A stretch of 64,000 nucleotides of DNA from Lumbricus rubellus (Eukaryota; Annelida; Clitellata; Crassiclitellata; Lumbricidae), in the NCBI GenBank assembly GCA_945859605.1, contig OX243824.1:5153580-5217579 (forward strand), written 5' to 3'. Both the position numbers and the translations under genes were made by a program. The notes under the pieces were generated by a model. That model was not told the origin of the DNA and did not search any database. It saw nothing but the letters and a program-made list of their open reading frames with translations. Every line of letters begins with the position of its first letter. Position 1 is the first letter of the stretch. Positions 10,612 through 20,683 of the stretch are shown piece by piece.

Positions 10612-10868
10612 CGCCACGCCTTACTAATGAGAATTGGTTGCCACTTGAAATTACTATCATATTAACACAGGCCTTATTGGATCTTCTGTAATAAAAACAC
10701 GATGAGCGTCGCCCTCTCCATTTAACGCGACTCAAGACTGGCACGACACAATAGCAGTAACGGATGAATTTTGGGAAGTTGTTGGGTTGGTTGGTAACTG
10801 TTCACAAAACTCAATACCGACAAAAATGGTTATAATCGCAAATTCAAATAAAATTCACGAAATTCTAT

Positions 10869-10907
10869 TAACACCTTTAGCGGCCGACTGGTTAATAATT
10901 GTATACA
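10869..10907 (+). promoter_or_regulatory. two-box module, weak
   Basis: TTAACACCTTTAGC then TTGTATACA at 27-28 nt. Confidence 0.3.
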
Positions 10908-11407
10908 CAATCGACGATTATAATCTAGGTTGCCGCTATAAGGATTAATGTTCGTGTTTTGTGGGACACCTGTTCGCACGACAAGATTGTTGGCTTTTCT
11001 TCACTTATTCGCAGCAATAACACGATTAATAACATAACGCTTTAAAGATTAAAGAGGGTGTCGCGCCCAGTTTTTGTGTATGTGGTGAGTCGGTTTCATC
11101 AAACTATAATTATGACGTCAGACAATGGAATTCAAAGGACTCGAAGCTGCCCTAAGAAATTCAACGGAATTGAGTGTTAAATTAGTTTTTAAATTCGCTA
11201 TTTCTTTTTATTAAACTGTATTTTTTGATAGAGAGTTCTTAACGACATCTTACGGCAACAAATGTCTTTATTTTCTCCAGGAATAGTCTTAGCAGTTCTC
11301 GCAATTGCTTTTTCGTGATGATCTAGGCCCTTCTATGACTTCTAGGCTGATCTACTGATCACAACTTATTTGCTGAAGAAATCACCCCGCGGAAGACTGC
11401 TACGCGG

Positions 11408-11446
11408 TTATATTTTGTTATTAAAACTATTTTAAAGGTGTCTAAG
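11408..11446 (-). promoter_or_regulatory. two-box module
   Basis: Minus strand: TTAGACACCTTTAAAATA then AAATATAACC at about 26 nt. It does not carry the extended upstream block of its neighbours. Confidence 0.45.
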
Positions 11447-11629
11447 CGATATTAGTATCAACATTTTAAAGATAACAAATTATATAGCATAAAATTTGAC
11501 TGATAAGGAAAAGAAAGCAACGGACTTTGTGCTTTTATAACAGAGGTCCGTTAAAAGAAGATGAAATTTTGTTATTGTTATAACTACATTTAACGACGCC
11601 CGATATACATGCATTTATTTATTTAACCA

Positions 11630-11696
11630 AAGTTTAACGTCGTCGTATGGCATCAAAGACCGTTGACCTTTGATGCCATACGACGACGTTAAACTT
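11630..11696. repeat. perfect 29-bp inverted repeat with 9-bp loop
   Basis: Arms 11630-11658 and 11668-11696 are exact reverse complements, spacer ACCGTTGAC. Each arm is the retroposon 3'-end phrase CCATACGACGACGTTAAACT also seen once at 18.46 kb, so two LINE/SINE 3' ends appear fused head to head. A TTTATTTATTT run on the left is the remains of one tail. Confidence 0.95.
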
Positions 11697-11961
11697 GAAG
11701 ATGAAGGAAGAGAAAAGGTGCCAATATCAAATTACGTTAACTTAATGGAGAAGGTGACGCTCATTGTGTTTTTATGCAGCGAGTCTTTAACCAGAAGAAA
11801 CTATAAATATACACTGCGCCTCGATGAAAAGTAGACCCAATAAAAATATCATATTTCGAAGGAAAACTTGTAGCATTTGCTTGAAATTAAAAAAAACAGT
11901 AGCCATATTACCGTAAATCCTTACGCCGTTTAGAATTGTTTGTGAGTTTAACAAGTTTATG

Positions 11962-12050
11962 GGGTGGGTTCGTAGCTCAGTTGAGAGAGCGCTGGTCGTT
12001 AAACTGAGAGTCATCCACGCGACCCGGGTTTAGGTTTCACACAGGCCAAA
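11962..12050 (+). other. tRNA-like sequence (pseudo-tRNA or SINE head)
   Basis: GGTTCGTAGCTCAGTTGAGA contains a good A box (TAGCTCAGTTG), but the B-box position reads GGTTTAGGTTT rather than GGTTCGANTCC and the anticodon stem does not pair well. Most likely a decayed tRNA pseudogene or tRNA-derived SINE head. Confidence 0.4.
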
Positions 12051-12078
12051 AATTTATCTTAATTTTCTGTTAGCTGCC

Positions 12079-12165
12079 AGTATACTTATTATGTAACTAA
12101 ATTTAAAGGTGTCCAACATTACTAGGGAAACGTGCATGACAATGTCGGTAACAATCAAAATAATG
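12079..12165 (-). promoter_or_regulatory. two-box module with extended upstream block
   Basis: Minus strand: TTGGACACCTTTAAATTT then AAGTATACTGG at 26 nt. The clearest extended block: GTTACCGACATTGTCATGCA, then CGTTTCCCTAGTAATG. Confidence 0.5.
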
Positions 12166-12281
12166 TTGAATCCAACCACTGCATCTGCTCTGGCAGTGTT
12201 AATAATCCCTCACTCATTCGTATTCATCCGGGTATTATAAGTGTATACTCTCCATTGAACCATAAAAGTTCGTTTTCCGAT

Positions 12282-12440
12282 AACATGTACGTTAGTCCTG
12301 GGCATGACGTTAAACTGCATCCATCCTCTGCCACAGGGAACCAACAACGTCCCTGTGCCGGTCCTAAGCCCGGACAAAATGAGGAAGGTTTGCCAGATGG
12401 GTGGCGATACGCTGGCAGTGAAAAACCAAGACGATTGTAA
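12282..12440. repeat. retroposon 3'-end-like repeat
   Basis: GTGCCGGTCCTAAGCCCGGA followed by CAAAATGAGGAAGGTT resembles 3' sequences of RTE-type retroposons. A related but diverged box (CAGTGCCAGTCCCAAG) occurs near 15.36, 19.09, 19.18 and 49.36 kb. Also holds GGGCATGACGTTAAACTGC. Confidence 0.45.
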
Positions 12441-13157
12441 TCCGCCAAAACCACGACACAAGTAACATAGCTACCCAGATGCTTCAAGGTGTCATGATGT
12501 GAAGCAGACATGCACAGGTCGGTCAGGACAGACCGATGGAGAGGGTCGGGGGAGAGAGCGTGGGACACAACGGGCATTGACCCACGTTGTCCTTCGTGCC
12601 TCTTTTTCACGATTCTCTTCAATCAGACAAGGTGGTCTAGGTGCTCCAAGATGTTAATGGTATGGAGCAGACCCGCTGACCGGACCGGTTGAAGCTGGGC
12701 AACATGGCACGAGACAGATTCAGACAGAGAGTGGCATCGGACTCCTATACGGGCATTGAGCCTAAGGATATTGATGATGATGATGATGATGATGATGTAC
12801 AATTAAAACGTCACTTTTTATATAGGAACAATTCCATTCACGATCAAATAAAGTTAGGTCAACGGTCTTGCCATGCAACTAATTATTTCTCAAAACACAC
12901 GAGAGTAATTAGAATTAATAGAACTTCGTGGATTTTGTTAGAATTTACAATGCTAAAAACCTTTGTTATGGTCGAGAGTCGGGAACAATCACAAAGCAAC
13001 TAAATAATTCATAAATTCACCCGAAGCTGCTTTGGTGTGGTGCCAGTCTCAAGCCTCGTTAAAGGGAGAGGTCGACTCTCATCGTGTTTATGGCAGTATA
13101 AGTCGTTAATAGAAGATACAATAATAACAATTATAATTTATCATTGTGATAGTTGTA
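12441..13157. other. unassigned DNA
   Basis: A (GATGAT)n run at 12772-12796 and a diverged GTGCCAGTCTCAAGCCT box at 13040. Overlapping open frames on both strands (12132-12692) have no family features. Confidence 0.5.
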
Positions 13158-13979
13158 CACGGTGTCCCAATTGAACTGATACCCTTTTTGTCTTAGCGAT
13201 ATGCTTGTCAATTTTAAATGAAACTCTATGAAATTTCAGAGAATGTAAGAGGGATAAATTATCAATGTTTCCTGAAAATTTTATCAAATTCTACGAACAG
13301 AGTCCAAAGTTATGCACATTCAAATTTGGACAAAGGAAATAGTAAGTTTCCAACAGGTAAAACATAGGAAATTATCGCTTGCAACTGCACGCCTTACTTT
13401 CTAAATTAATAAATCTTTCCGTCATATTTTCGTCATTTCCATGTTAGGGGACAAAAATAAAAATGGTTTTCAGCAAAGATGATTTGAGTCTAAAAAAATT
13501 TAATAGAAGAAAAACATTACGGTGCAAAAGGTTTTTAAAGGAATTTCCTAACAGAAACTGGCCCATCGCAGCCTTATGAAACTCGCATACGTGACGTTGA
13601 CCAGTGACCACTTCAAACAGCGAATTGTGGAAGAATGGAATCGGTTTTATCAAAGAGATTGTTGACAATGCAATCAATGAATGGCGAAATCGCTTTACAG
13701 CATGCATTCAAGCTAATGGAGGACATTTTGAACATCAGCTTTGAAGAACAGCGCTAACACTAATTTCCTATGTTTTACATGTTGGAAACTTACAATTTTC
13801 GTTGCCCAAATTTGAATGTGCATAACTTCGGACTCTGTTTGTAGAATTGGACATAATTTTCAGGAAACATTGATAATTTATCCCTCTTACATTCTCTGAA
13901 ATTTCATAGAGTTTCATTTAAAATTGACAAGTAAATCACAAAAACAAAAAGAGTATCAGTTCAATTGGGACACCGTGTA
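13156..13979 (+). mobile_element. mariner-like element with ~215-bp inverted repeats
   Basis: Element 13158-13977 (820 bp) between TA dinucleotides. Ends read CACGGTGTCCCAATTGAACT inward from both sides; similarity of the arms continues for about 215 bp with few mismatches and small gaps. It holds the last part of a transposase, so it is an internally deleted copy. Confidence 0.9.
13645..13743 (+). pseudogene. mariner transposase C-terminus
   Basis: Plus-strand frame reads IKEIVDNAINEWRNRFTACI then QANGGHFEHQL and stop, the standard mariner-type ending (W..R...C....GGHFEH.L). The DDE catalytic residues are upstream and lost. The longer open frame on the opposite strand (13444-13707) is a shadow. 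Confidence 0.85.
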
Positions 13980-14024
13980 TTAAGCAATTATGTGGACACA
14001 CATAAAATTTCGAGGGCGTGGCTG

Positions 14025-14110
14025 AATTACATATGACGTCCTTAACTAAAGTTAAAGGTGTCCAATATTTACGAATGGAAAAATGCATCACGATGTCGGT
14101 TGCAACCAAA
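14025..14110 (-). promoter_or_regulatory. two-box module with extended upstream block
   Basis: Minus strand: TTGGACACCTTTAACTTT then CATATGTAA at 25-27 nt. Extended block CAACCGACATCGTGATGCAT present. Last minus-strand member of the series; later sites are all plus. Confidence 0.5.
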
Positions 14111-14407
14111 ATAATGGTCATATAAAAAGTCTGGCTACTTGTGATCGCAATATTATCGCAATATTCATAGACTAAAAACTTTAAATCACAAATGGAAAGT
14201 CATGCGCATAGTTTTTCGACTCGCTTGTTGATTTGAGCTCTTAGACATTTCAACGGTAACGTTTTTTATAAATATTATCATTTCAATATCTCTCTCGACT
14301 AATAATGACTACTTACTTAAAAACTTACTTATGCATGGGTTGTGTATAAATAAAAGGTCGTGAGAGACTAGAATCATAAGCAGCTTCCAGTTCGTTTTTT
14401 TTAAAAT

Positions 14408-14462
14408 TTCATTCATTCATTCATTCATTCATTCATTCATTCATTCATTCATTCATTCATTT
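14408..14462. repeat. (ATTC)n on a LINE-tail remnant
   Basis: About 13 units followed by ATTTAGCGCACC, the same arrangement as at 6004. Confidence 0.95.
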
Positions 14463-14519
14463 AGCGCACCATAAATACATCTCTTCCCTATGAAATGCAA
14501 CAAACATTTTGTTCCAATT

Positions 14520-14839
14520 TCCAAAACAAATCAACACGACCGTGTTACAGTAGCGCATAATAATTCAGCTGATGTAGCGCCTTCTCAATGCTAAATGGGT
14601 CAGAGGCGCGTGTCACAGTGAGTGACAGATTCTGACAGATTGGCGAGCGGTTGGCGAGCGCATCAGGCAGATGTTGAACGACGACGACTACGACGACGTC
14701 GATGACGACGACGATGACGACTACGACAACGACGACGACGACTACGACGACGACTACGACGACGATGACGACGACGATGACGACTACGACAACGATGACG
14801 ACGACAACGACGACGACGACGACAACGACGACGATGACC

Positions 14840-14876
<37 letters not shown>

Positions 14877-15280
14877 TGATGACGACGACAACGACGACGA
14901 TAACGACGATGACGACGACGACGATGATGACGTAGCGTTAGTTGAGTTCTGCTGTGAACAGACGACGAAGAAAGAAGAGCTGATGAAATATTCATATTAC
15001 GTAGACTTAAGTGACGACATCGACGATGAAAGCAGAACACGTCAGACGAATAGGAGGAAGGAGGAATTGGAGTAGGAGTTGGAGGAGGAGAAGGACGAGG
15101 TGGAGGAGGAGGAAGAGTAGGAAGAAGAGAATAAGAATAGATAGGAGAAGGGGATGTAGAAGGATGGAGGATGTCGACGACGAAGTGTATAGGAGAAGAA
15201 TTTTAGCTACATTTTTAATACCGAAATCAAATCCATATAAAGTAGCCAGAAAAAAACGAGAAATTCGACGCTAATTATAT
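14520..15280 (+). repeat. duplicon A, copy 3 with (GAC)n expansion
   Basis: Closest to copy 2 (6060-6690). (GAC/TAC)n at 14676-14932, then the ~110 bp conserved block with only a handful of substitutions, then a GGA-rich tract. Frames are open on both strands across the repeat (poly-Asp, poly-Val, poly-Thr, poly-Arg), which is expected of a trinucleotide repeat. Confidence 0.8.
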
Positions 15281-15420
15281 TTTCCTTAATTGGGTGTCGC
15301 TACACAGCAACAGTTACTATAAAACGTACTGCACAGACGCTTTGAATCTAAACATCTGACAGTGCCAGTCCTAAGCCTGGAGATAAAGGAGGAGGGCGAC
15401 ACTGATAATCTGATCAAGTG
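15281..15420 (+). repeat. retroposon 3'-end boxes
   Basis: GGTGTCGCTACACAGCAAC and TATAAAACGTAC match a block at 3222. It is followed by CAGTGCCAGTCCTAAGCCTG then GGAGGAGGGCGACACTGAT, the best example of the dispersed CCAGTCCCAAGCCTGGA box. Confidence 0.5.
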
Positions 15421-15469
15421 TTCTTATATACAGGGTTCAATAAACGAATTGCGTTAAGTTCAAAACAAT

Positions 15470-15513
15470 TAAACACCTATTTTTAAGAGACACATTTGCA
15501 AATAAGTTAACTC
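15470..15513 (+). promoter_or_regulatory. two-box module
   Basis: TTAAACACCTATTTTTAA then GCAAATAAG at about 26 nt. It lies ~100 bp past a CCAGTCC..GGAGGAGGGCGAC box, the same order as at 51.12-51.27 kb. Confidence 0.35.
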
Positions 15514-15599
15514 AGAAGAGAGTTCAAGTAATGTAAAAATTCAGATATAATAGTTCTCGAAATACATGCATATCTGCAGTAGCCAAAATATAACCATAG

Positions 15600-16010
15600 A
15601 AACAATGCTAACTGCTCCGTCAGGCGAATAGGAGGAAGCGGAGTGGGAGTAGGTGTTGGAGGAGGAGAAAGAGTAGGAAGAAGAAGGGGGACGAGGAGGA
15701 GGAGGAAGAAGAGGATGAGGAAGACGACGACGGGGAGGAGGACGAGGAGAATGAAGAGAGGAAGGGCGACGACGAGGAGGAGAGGTGGAGAAAGAGTAGG
15801 GTGAGGAAGCGGATGAGGTGTAGCATACAACCGACCAGACGCTGATCGAGAAGAGAGAGAGTGGTCGAGTGAAGGGGGGACAAATAGATGGGGATACCAC
15901 CATCCGTATGGACGACTTTGCTATATAGGTTCCGTGCTGGAGATGCGGCGAGCTAAGAAAACAGTCGTAGACAATATTGCAATGAACGGATGACGAATGT
16001 AGCGCTCGTG
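15600..16010 (+). repeat. duplicon A, copy 4 (partial)
   Basis: CGTCAGGCGAATAGGAGGAA, a GGA-rich tract, ACAACCGACCAGACGCTGAT and a decayed GGAGATG.C.CGA end correspond to 1870-2180. Confidence 0.65.
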
Positions 16011-16014
16011 AATA

Positions 16015-16090
16015 AGCCGGTGCCCCGCGCTTGGTTTTCCAGAGGCGCTTTAGAAATCAGGAGTTTACGATTACGATTACGATGTATATC
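16015..16090 (+). mobile_element. LINE 3' end with (ATTACG)n tail
   Basis: CCAGAGGCGCTTTAGAAATC followed by TTACGATTACGATTACG. The hexamer tail resembles the TTACAATTACAATT tail of the LINE at 42830-44856. Confidence 0.55.
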
Positions 16091-16907
16091 ATTGTAGTTT
16101 TATCTTTTGCCCAATTTAACATAATTATACGTTCATCTTTTGTTCATTCACATTGATACTCGTAATTACTATTCTTTTAGTGCAAACAAATTTTTGTCTG
16201 TTGTCACAAGCCCTCGTCAAATCTGGATCCATCCCCTCACCGTGTTGTGAAAAAACCACTGTATTTTGAACACCGGAAATAAGCAGATACTGAATTAATA
16301 TGAACTCACAAATAACCAGTTATTGCGTTTGTGAACATGGCATGCACACGGGATTCATATTAGACAGATTTTAGGACTTTGGACATACTCTAATTTTTAA
16401 TAGGATTCAATTATTATCCTACCACCGCCTTTAATCAGTTAGCGCCAGTCTCAAGCATCTATACTGGCGGTCCCAGTTCTACAGTTTCTGCAGATCGCCA
16501 CAGGGTCATAGTAATGAGGTTTTTTTTAGCCGGTCGAAGAAATTAAATCTAAAGAGTATAGTCAATAACAATTACAAAGAATTGTTTGTAGCTCATTAAA
16601 TAGGTTAGAAGTAAAATCGGGAAGTCAAATGACTTATTGTGGCGCCGCTAAAGGAGGAGGGGAGAAGAGCGCTAAATCGCTAATTATCATTGCTACGAAC
16701 GACCTCTTATTCATGTATGATGTATATAACTAGACAGTGGGGCCAGTCCCACTATGAAGAAATGGGTAGGGCGATTATAGTAATTACTCAGAGTTTTTAT
16801 GCAGAAACTTACCAACGTTTGCATCAATGACAAATTGACAATAATAATTATGACATAGTTCGGTTAAAATTAAAGGTACCGAGAGCCAGCCGTAAGACTT
16901 GATACTT
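16091..16907. other. unassigned DNA
   Basis: Contains one GGGCCAGTCCCACTATGAAG box (16740). No coding or repeat family recognised. Confidence 0.5.
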
Positions 16908-16951
16908 TGTAGACACCTTTAAATAATGTTATAAATTTTCTATATAATTTC
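16908..16951 (+). promoter_or_regulatory. two-box module
   Basis: TGTAGACACCTTTAAATAAT then CTATATAAT at 26 nt, near-consensus. It sits 50 bp before the RNase H frame of the I/Nimb-like LINE, which is probably coincidence because that frame is a 5'-truncated fragment. Confidence 0.5.
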
Positions 16952-16996
16952 TGTATCTTTATAACCTTAGTGCCATGTCATTAATATTGTTGTATT

Positions 16997-17889
16997 ATGT
17001 CATTAGAACATATAAACAGATATCCTACTTACACGCACATATATACATACGGTTCAAAAGCTGATAATTTAGTCACTGCTGCTTATACAATCCCTGCCCT
17101 AAAATTAGATAAACAAATTCGTATTTGTGACAATTCTAGCATATTTGCTGCTGAACTAACTGCTATTAAAGAAGTATTCTCCTGGATAAAATTATCAGAA
17201 AATGAAAACCAAGACCTTAAAGATTTTGCTGTTTTTTCTGACTCTTTAAGTGTTCTTGCTTCTATTAAGAATTCATTTACAAAGTCCCGATCAAACTTAT
17301 TGCAAGAAACAATAAGAGCCTTTAATGAAATTAAAATAAGTAAAGTGAATTTGATCTGGATCCCGAGTCATGTAAATATATCAGGTAACGAAAGAGCAGA
17401 TGCTTTAGCAAAGCAATCACTGAGTATGCCAGTTGTTAACTCAACAAACTATCTGGAACTGCAAGAAGTGTTTTCAATTATAAAATTGTATGTAATTGAA
17501 ATTTGGCAGAAGTACTATGACAGTGATCACAAGGGCAATCACTATAACTATATACATGTATGCCCAGTAGTGAACACAAATCTGAAATTTACTGACCTTA
17601 ATCGAAAGAAAGAGGTTCAGATTTCAAGATTAAGATTAGGAAAAGTGAATTTAAATGAAAGACTTTATCTTATAAAGAAGCATGACAGTGGTCTTTGTAA
17701 TTTATGTAAAGTCCCAGAGAACATAGATCACTTATTATTAACTTGTAAAAAAGAACATATATCTGACGTACTAAGAAATGCATGTGTTTCTTATTAGACT
17801 TCAATACTAAGAATTTACTTGATGACGGTTATATGCAAAGTGTTGTTTATAGGCTCATAAACCAAATAACCAAAGGAAAAATTGTGTAA
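16997..17889 (+). pseudogene. I/Nimb-like LINE: RNase H domain and C-terminal CCHC
   Basis: Frame 16997-17797 encodes RNase H. Expected TDGS is TYGS (Tyr at residue 18 replaces the first catalytic Asp). Glu53 in AAELTAI, Asp82 in FSDSLSVL and Asp134 in GNERADALAK are kept, with WIPSHVNISGN before the last. A C-terminal segment ISRLRLGKVNLNERLYLIKK precedes C234-x2-C-x7-H-x4-C, as in I/Nimb-type LINEs. A frameshift near 17790 ends the frame early; the next frame continues LDFNTKNLLDDGYMQSVVYR to a stop at 17889. RT and endonuclease are missing (5' truncation). Lost catalytic Asp and the frameshift mark it as dead. Confidence 0.85.
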
Positions 17890-18495
17890 TTACAGTCGTT
17901 TATAAGACCGTGTAAGAAGTTTATACATTGTGTATGAATCAACTTGCTAAAAAATGTACACAAAATCATCAATATGTGTCTTGCTGCTGTTAATATTGAA
18001 TGTCATGCCATTGTACTATGATTGAGCTGGAATATTGTTTGTCGTCTTTGCTCTTGTATAAAGAAAAAAATTATATCTCATATAAACCTGTTTAAGAATT
18101 TCTGTATGTAGCAGTTATGAATCAAATGTGTATTAAGAATAGTAGGCTAATCAAGAAAAGTTTGTGACATTTCTTGCACGTGACAATTACTGCAGAATAT
18201 TAATGAATTTGCCAAAGCAAAAGATTTAGCGTAACTTGTATTGTTGATGTTATTATCAGTTAACCATTTGCTGTTAAGCAATGGTCACAAAAGGTCTTGA
18301 ACAATAATATTATATCATGGCTAATTTTGCTGTTAAACAACGAACAATGATATTGTTATGACAATGTTATATAGTGTATCTTGCGCGTTATGAATTCATT
18401 GTTACTGTACTGTAGTGTATAGGCCTAAGCTGTAAATTTGTCGTCAACGGCCTTTGATGTCATACGACGACGTTAAACTTTGGTGAAATAAATAA
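17890..18495 (+). mobile_element. probable 3' UTR of the I/Nimb-like LINE
   Basis: AT-rich non-coding stretch ending in AACGGCCTTTGATGTCATAC, GACGACGTTAAACTTTGG and TGAAATAAATAA. That terminal phrase, in whole or part, recurs at 11630-11696, 20.05 and 49.48 kb. Joining it to the RNase H frame is inference from position. Confidence 0.55.
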
Positions 18496-18540
18496 CCTTA
18501 GTGCTAAAAAAGTGCCGCAATAATATTATGCTAAACAAAT

Positions 18541-18595
18541 TTATGTCGAGGGCAACGGCCTTTGTTGTCATAGGCCCTCGTAAAATTAGGAACCA
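18541..18595 (+). repeat. GAGGGC hairpin repeat
   Basis: GTCGAGGGCAACGGCCTTTG then TTGTCATAGGCCCTCG: arms CGAGGGC and GCCCTCG pair. Lies just after the LINE 3' end, whose terminal phrase it resembles. Confidence 0.65.
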
Positions 18596-18918
18596 TCCAG
18601 GGTGAGAATTGCCAGAGGGATTGGGGTTTCAAACCCCCAGTCTTTCTTAGAGCCCCATGTTAAAGTCTGTTTTTCACACCCCGATTCCAAGTGGATAATG
18701 GTCCAACCCCCTCCCCAGTAATTTTTCCACAATTCTTACACTAGATCCATCCTCACAGTAGTATCGTGTCAATTTTCATCCGAAGCGGGTGAGAATTACC
18801 AGCCAAACTCAATAAAAAAATCATGGACGACGTCATGCCGTTGTTTCATAGCATGTCGTTAAACCATGGAAGACGACCTGCAGTATCATTACGTCGCAGT
18901 AATTCATAAGCTTTCTAC
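18596..18918. other. unassigned DNA
   Basis: A CATGTCGTTAAACCATGG box at 18853; otherwise nothing recognised. Confidence 0.5.
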
Positions 18919-18961
18919 TTTAGACACCTTTAAAACAGAATAAACAGAGGCTATATAAACA
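18919..18961 (+). promoter_or_regulatory. two-box module
   Basis: TTTAGACACCTTTAAAAC then GCTATATAAAC at 26 nt: one of the best matches to both boxes. Confidence 0.55.
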
Positions 18962-19084
18962 TAGGACTTGACACGCTAGATAATAGATCTCGTTACAATG
19001 CCCAAAACAATTCCACAGTCTTTGATTTCGCAAGTTAAATTGATGACCTAGTATATACACAGCCGCAAACCGTTGTTGCAAGTC

Positions 19085-19255
19085 AGTGCCGCAGTGCCAG
19101 TCCCAAGTCCGTACAAAGGAGGAGGGCAACGCTGATGCCATTATAGCTTAAAAGAATAACGCCATTATCGTATCCTGCTAGTACCAGTCCGAAGCCTGGA
19201 ACAAGGTGGAGGGCGACGTTAACGTTTTTTGTCTCACACAATGTCGTTAAACTCA
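19085..19255 (+). repeat. two CCAGTCCCAAG boxes in tandem
   Basis: CAGTGCCAGTCCCAAGTCC..GGAGGAGGGCAACGCTGAT (19085-19135) and GTACCAGTCCGAAGCCTGGA..GTGGAGGGCGACG (19175-19220), then ACAATGTCGTTAAACTC. They show the full order of this dispersed repeat. Confidence 0.6.
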
Positions 19256-19575
19256 AACTACCACCACCACCGCCTCCGCCGCCACGACCGCCGCCGCCGC
19301 CACCACAACCACCACCACAATCACCACCACCAGCACAACCATCACCACCACCACCACAACCACCACCACAACCACCACCACAACCACCACCACCAGCACA
19401 ACCACCACCAGCACAACCACAACCAGCACAACAACAGCCACCACCACAACCACCACAACCATAACCACCACTACCACCATCACTACCACCACCACTACTA
19501 CTAAGACCACAACCCCACCACCAGCACAACCACCACCACCACAACCACCGCAACCATCACCACCACAACTACTCC
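19256..19575 (+). repeat. (CCA)n-rich tract
   Basis: CCA/CAA repeat, strongly strand-asymmetric. Frames give His-rich (plus) and Gly/Val-rich (minus) peptides; both strands being open shows these are not genes. Confidence 0.95.
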
Positions 19576-19859
19576 TAAAACTTAACAAGGTAGAGCAGAC
19601 GCTCAGCACGAACAGAGAATCCCACACAAGACCCACAGGTCGTCTCAAGCTTCTACTCGTTAGTGGCTTGCCACAATAAACAGTTGGACGCAATGAGCGT
19701 CTAACCGGCTAACAGGCATTTAAATCCGACTTCAATAATCACTCGCAATCATTCGTTCGTACTATAATCTTTAATCATAATCTGGTGTGTCAGTTTTAAT
19801 TAATAATAAACATAAAAATCTATAATTAAAATATTAAAACAACGTTAAAACTCTGTTGA

Positions 19860-20060
19860 AAACTGATATTGATCTGCATCCTAAAACACCTTTTTTATTA
19901 CAAAACTTGACTATTCATAAGGATAAATTATTTGAAGATTTGTAACTATGTTCCAGGTGAGTCAGCTCCAATTTGCAAGTTTCGTTCACCTTCGTCAATA
20001 ATATAAATTTTGACTGTTGTTATAAGTAGCCTATTTCTGCCGACGGCAGCCGCGGGCAGC
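19860..20060 (+). repeat. duplicated ~190-bp unit, copy 1
   Basis: Repeated at 20620-20790: CTTGACTATTCATAAGGATA / ATTGACTATTCATAATGATA and TTTCGTTCACCTTCGT are shared. Each copy carries one two-box module. Confidence 0.7.
19880..19922 (+). promoter_or_regulatory. two-box module
   Basis: CTAAAACACCTTTTTTATT then TATTCATAAG at 25 nt; second box weak. Paralogue at 20643. Confidence 0.35.
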
Positions 20061-20097
20061 GACCTCTGTTATCGTAAGCTGTCGTTAAAATAAAGCT

Positions 20098-20112
20098 ATA
20101 TATATATATATT

Positions 20113-20157
<45 letters not shown>
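20098..20157. repeat. (TA)n microsatellite
   Basis: TA repeat with one TTTAAA interruption, abutting the 5' truncation of the LINE fragment at 20185, as in the 5.36-kb case. Confidence 0.95.
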
Positions 20158-20159
<2 letters not shown>

Positions 20160-20184
20160 CCTTATATATTACATATATATATAA

Positions 20185-20356
20185 TGGAATGGCCTTCCTT
20201 TTGAACTACGCAGACACCTTGGGACTCAACCAGGAACCTTCCTTACTAAACTTGAAACTGTTCTTTTTGGGCGCGCTGGAGTCGGGAGCACTTCGGAGTA
20301 GTTTTTTTCTTGAAGGGGCGCTATATAAATTTCCTTGTGAATGAATGAATGAAAGA
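20185..20356 (+). mobile_element. LINE 3' end (last ~38 codons, UTR, GAAT tail)
   Basis: Frame WNGLPFELRRHLGTQPGTFL then TKLETVLFGRAGVGSTSE and TAG is the C-terminus of the L2-like family (compare FWNKLP...FRKRLKTILF at 43 kb). The 3' UTR has GGAGTCGGGAGCAC.TC.GAG, CTTGAAGGGGCGCTATATAA and a GAATGAATGAAT tail, linking this 3' end to GAAT/ATTC microsatellites. Confidence 0.85.
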
Positions 20357-20642
20357 ATCCTGCCAGGTTTGTAAATAAACTGAAACGACGTTCAGAATCT
20401 AAATAGCCTAGCTACGCAGGAAAGCACGGCCAGTGTTTTTAAGGTCACACCTGATGACGCCAGAAATATTGGCCCCCCCCCCCTACGCATCGGACAGAGG
20501 TTTTGAAAGTTTAAACAGCAACGGCTGTTGAAGTCAGCTTCAGCTGCAGACAACCGAATTGCAGGTAAACCTCTCAGAACAGCAAGACTCAGGAAACCTT
20601 ATACAATTGAGAAAAGTAGTTTTCGAATTATATGGATGCTTC
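20357..20642. other. unassigned DNA
   Basis: A C-run (20472-20481). No feature recognised. Confidence 0.5.
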
Positions 20643-20683
20643 CTTAAACACCTTTTTATTGTATAAATTGACTATTCATAATG
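20643..20683 (+). promoter_or_regulatory. two-box module
   Basis: CTTAAACACCTTTTTATTG then TATTCATAATG at 25 nt, in copy 2 (20620-20790) of the small duplication. Confidence 0.35.

Noticed and set aside
11962..12050. Functional tRNA
   Set aside because: A box is good but the B box and anticodon stem do not fit a tRNA.
12132..12692. Overlapping 75-132-codon frames on both strands
   Set aside because: They overlap a retroposon 3'-end-like repeat and match no family.
19083..19693. Gly/Cys- and Val-rich frames
   Set aside because: Reverse-strand reading of the (CCA)n tract.
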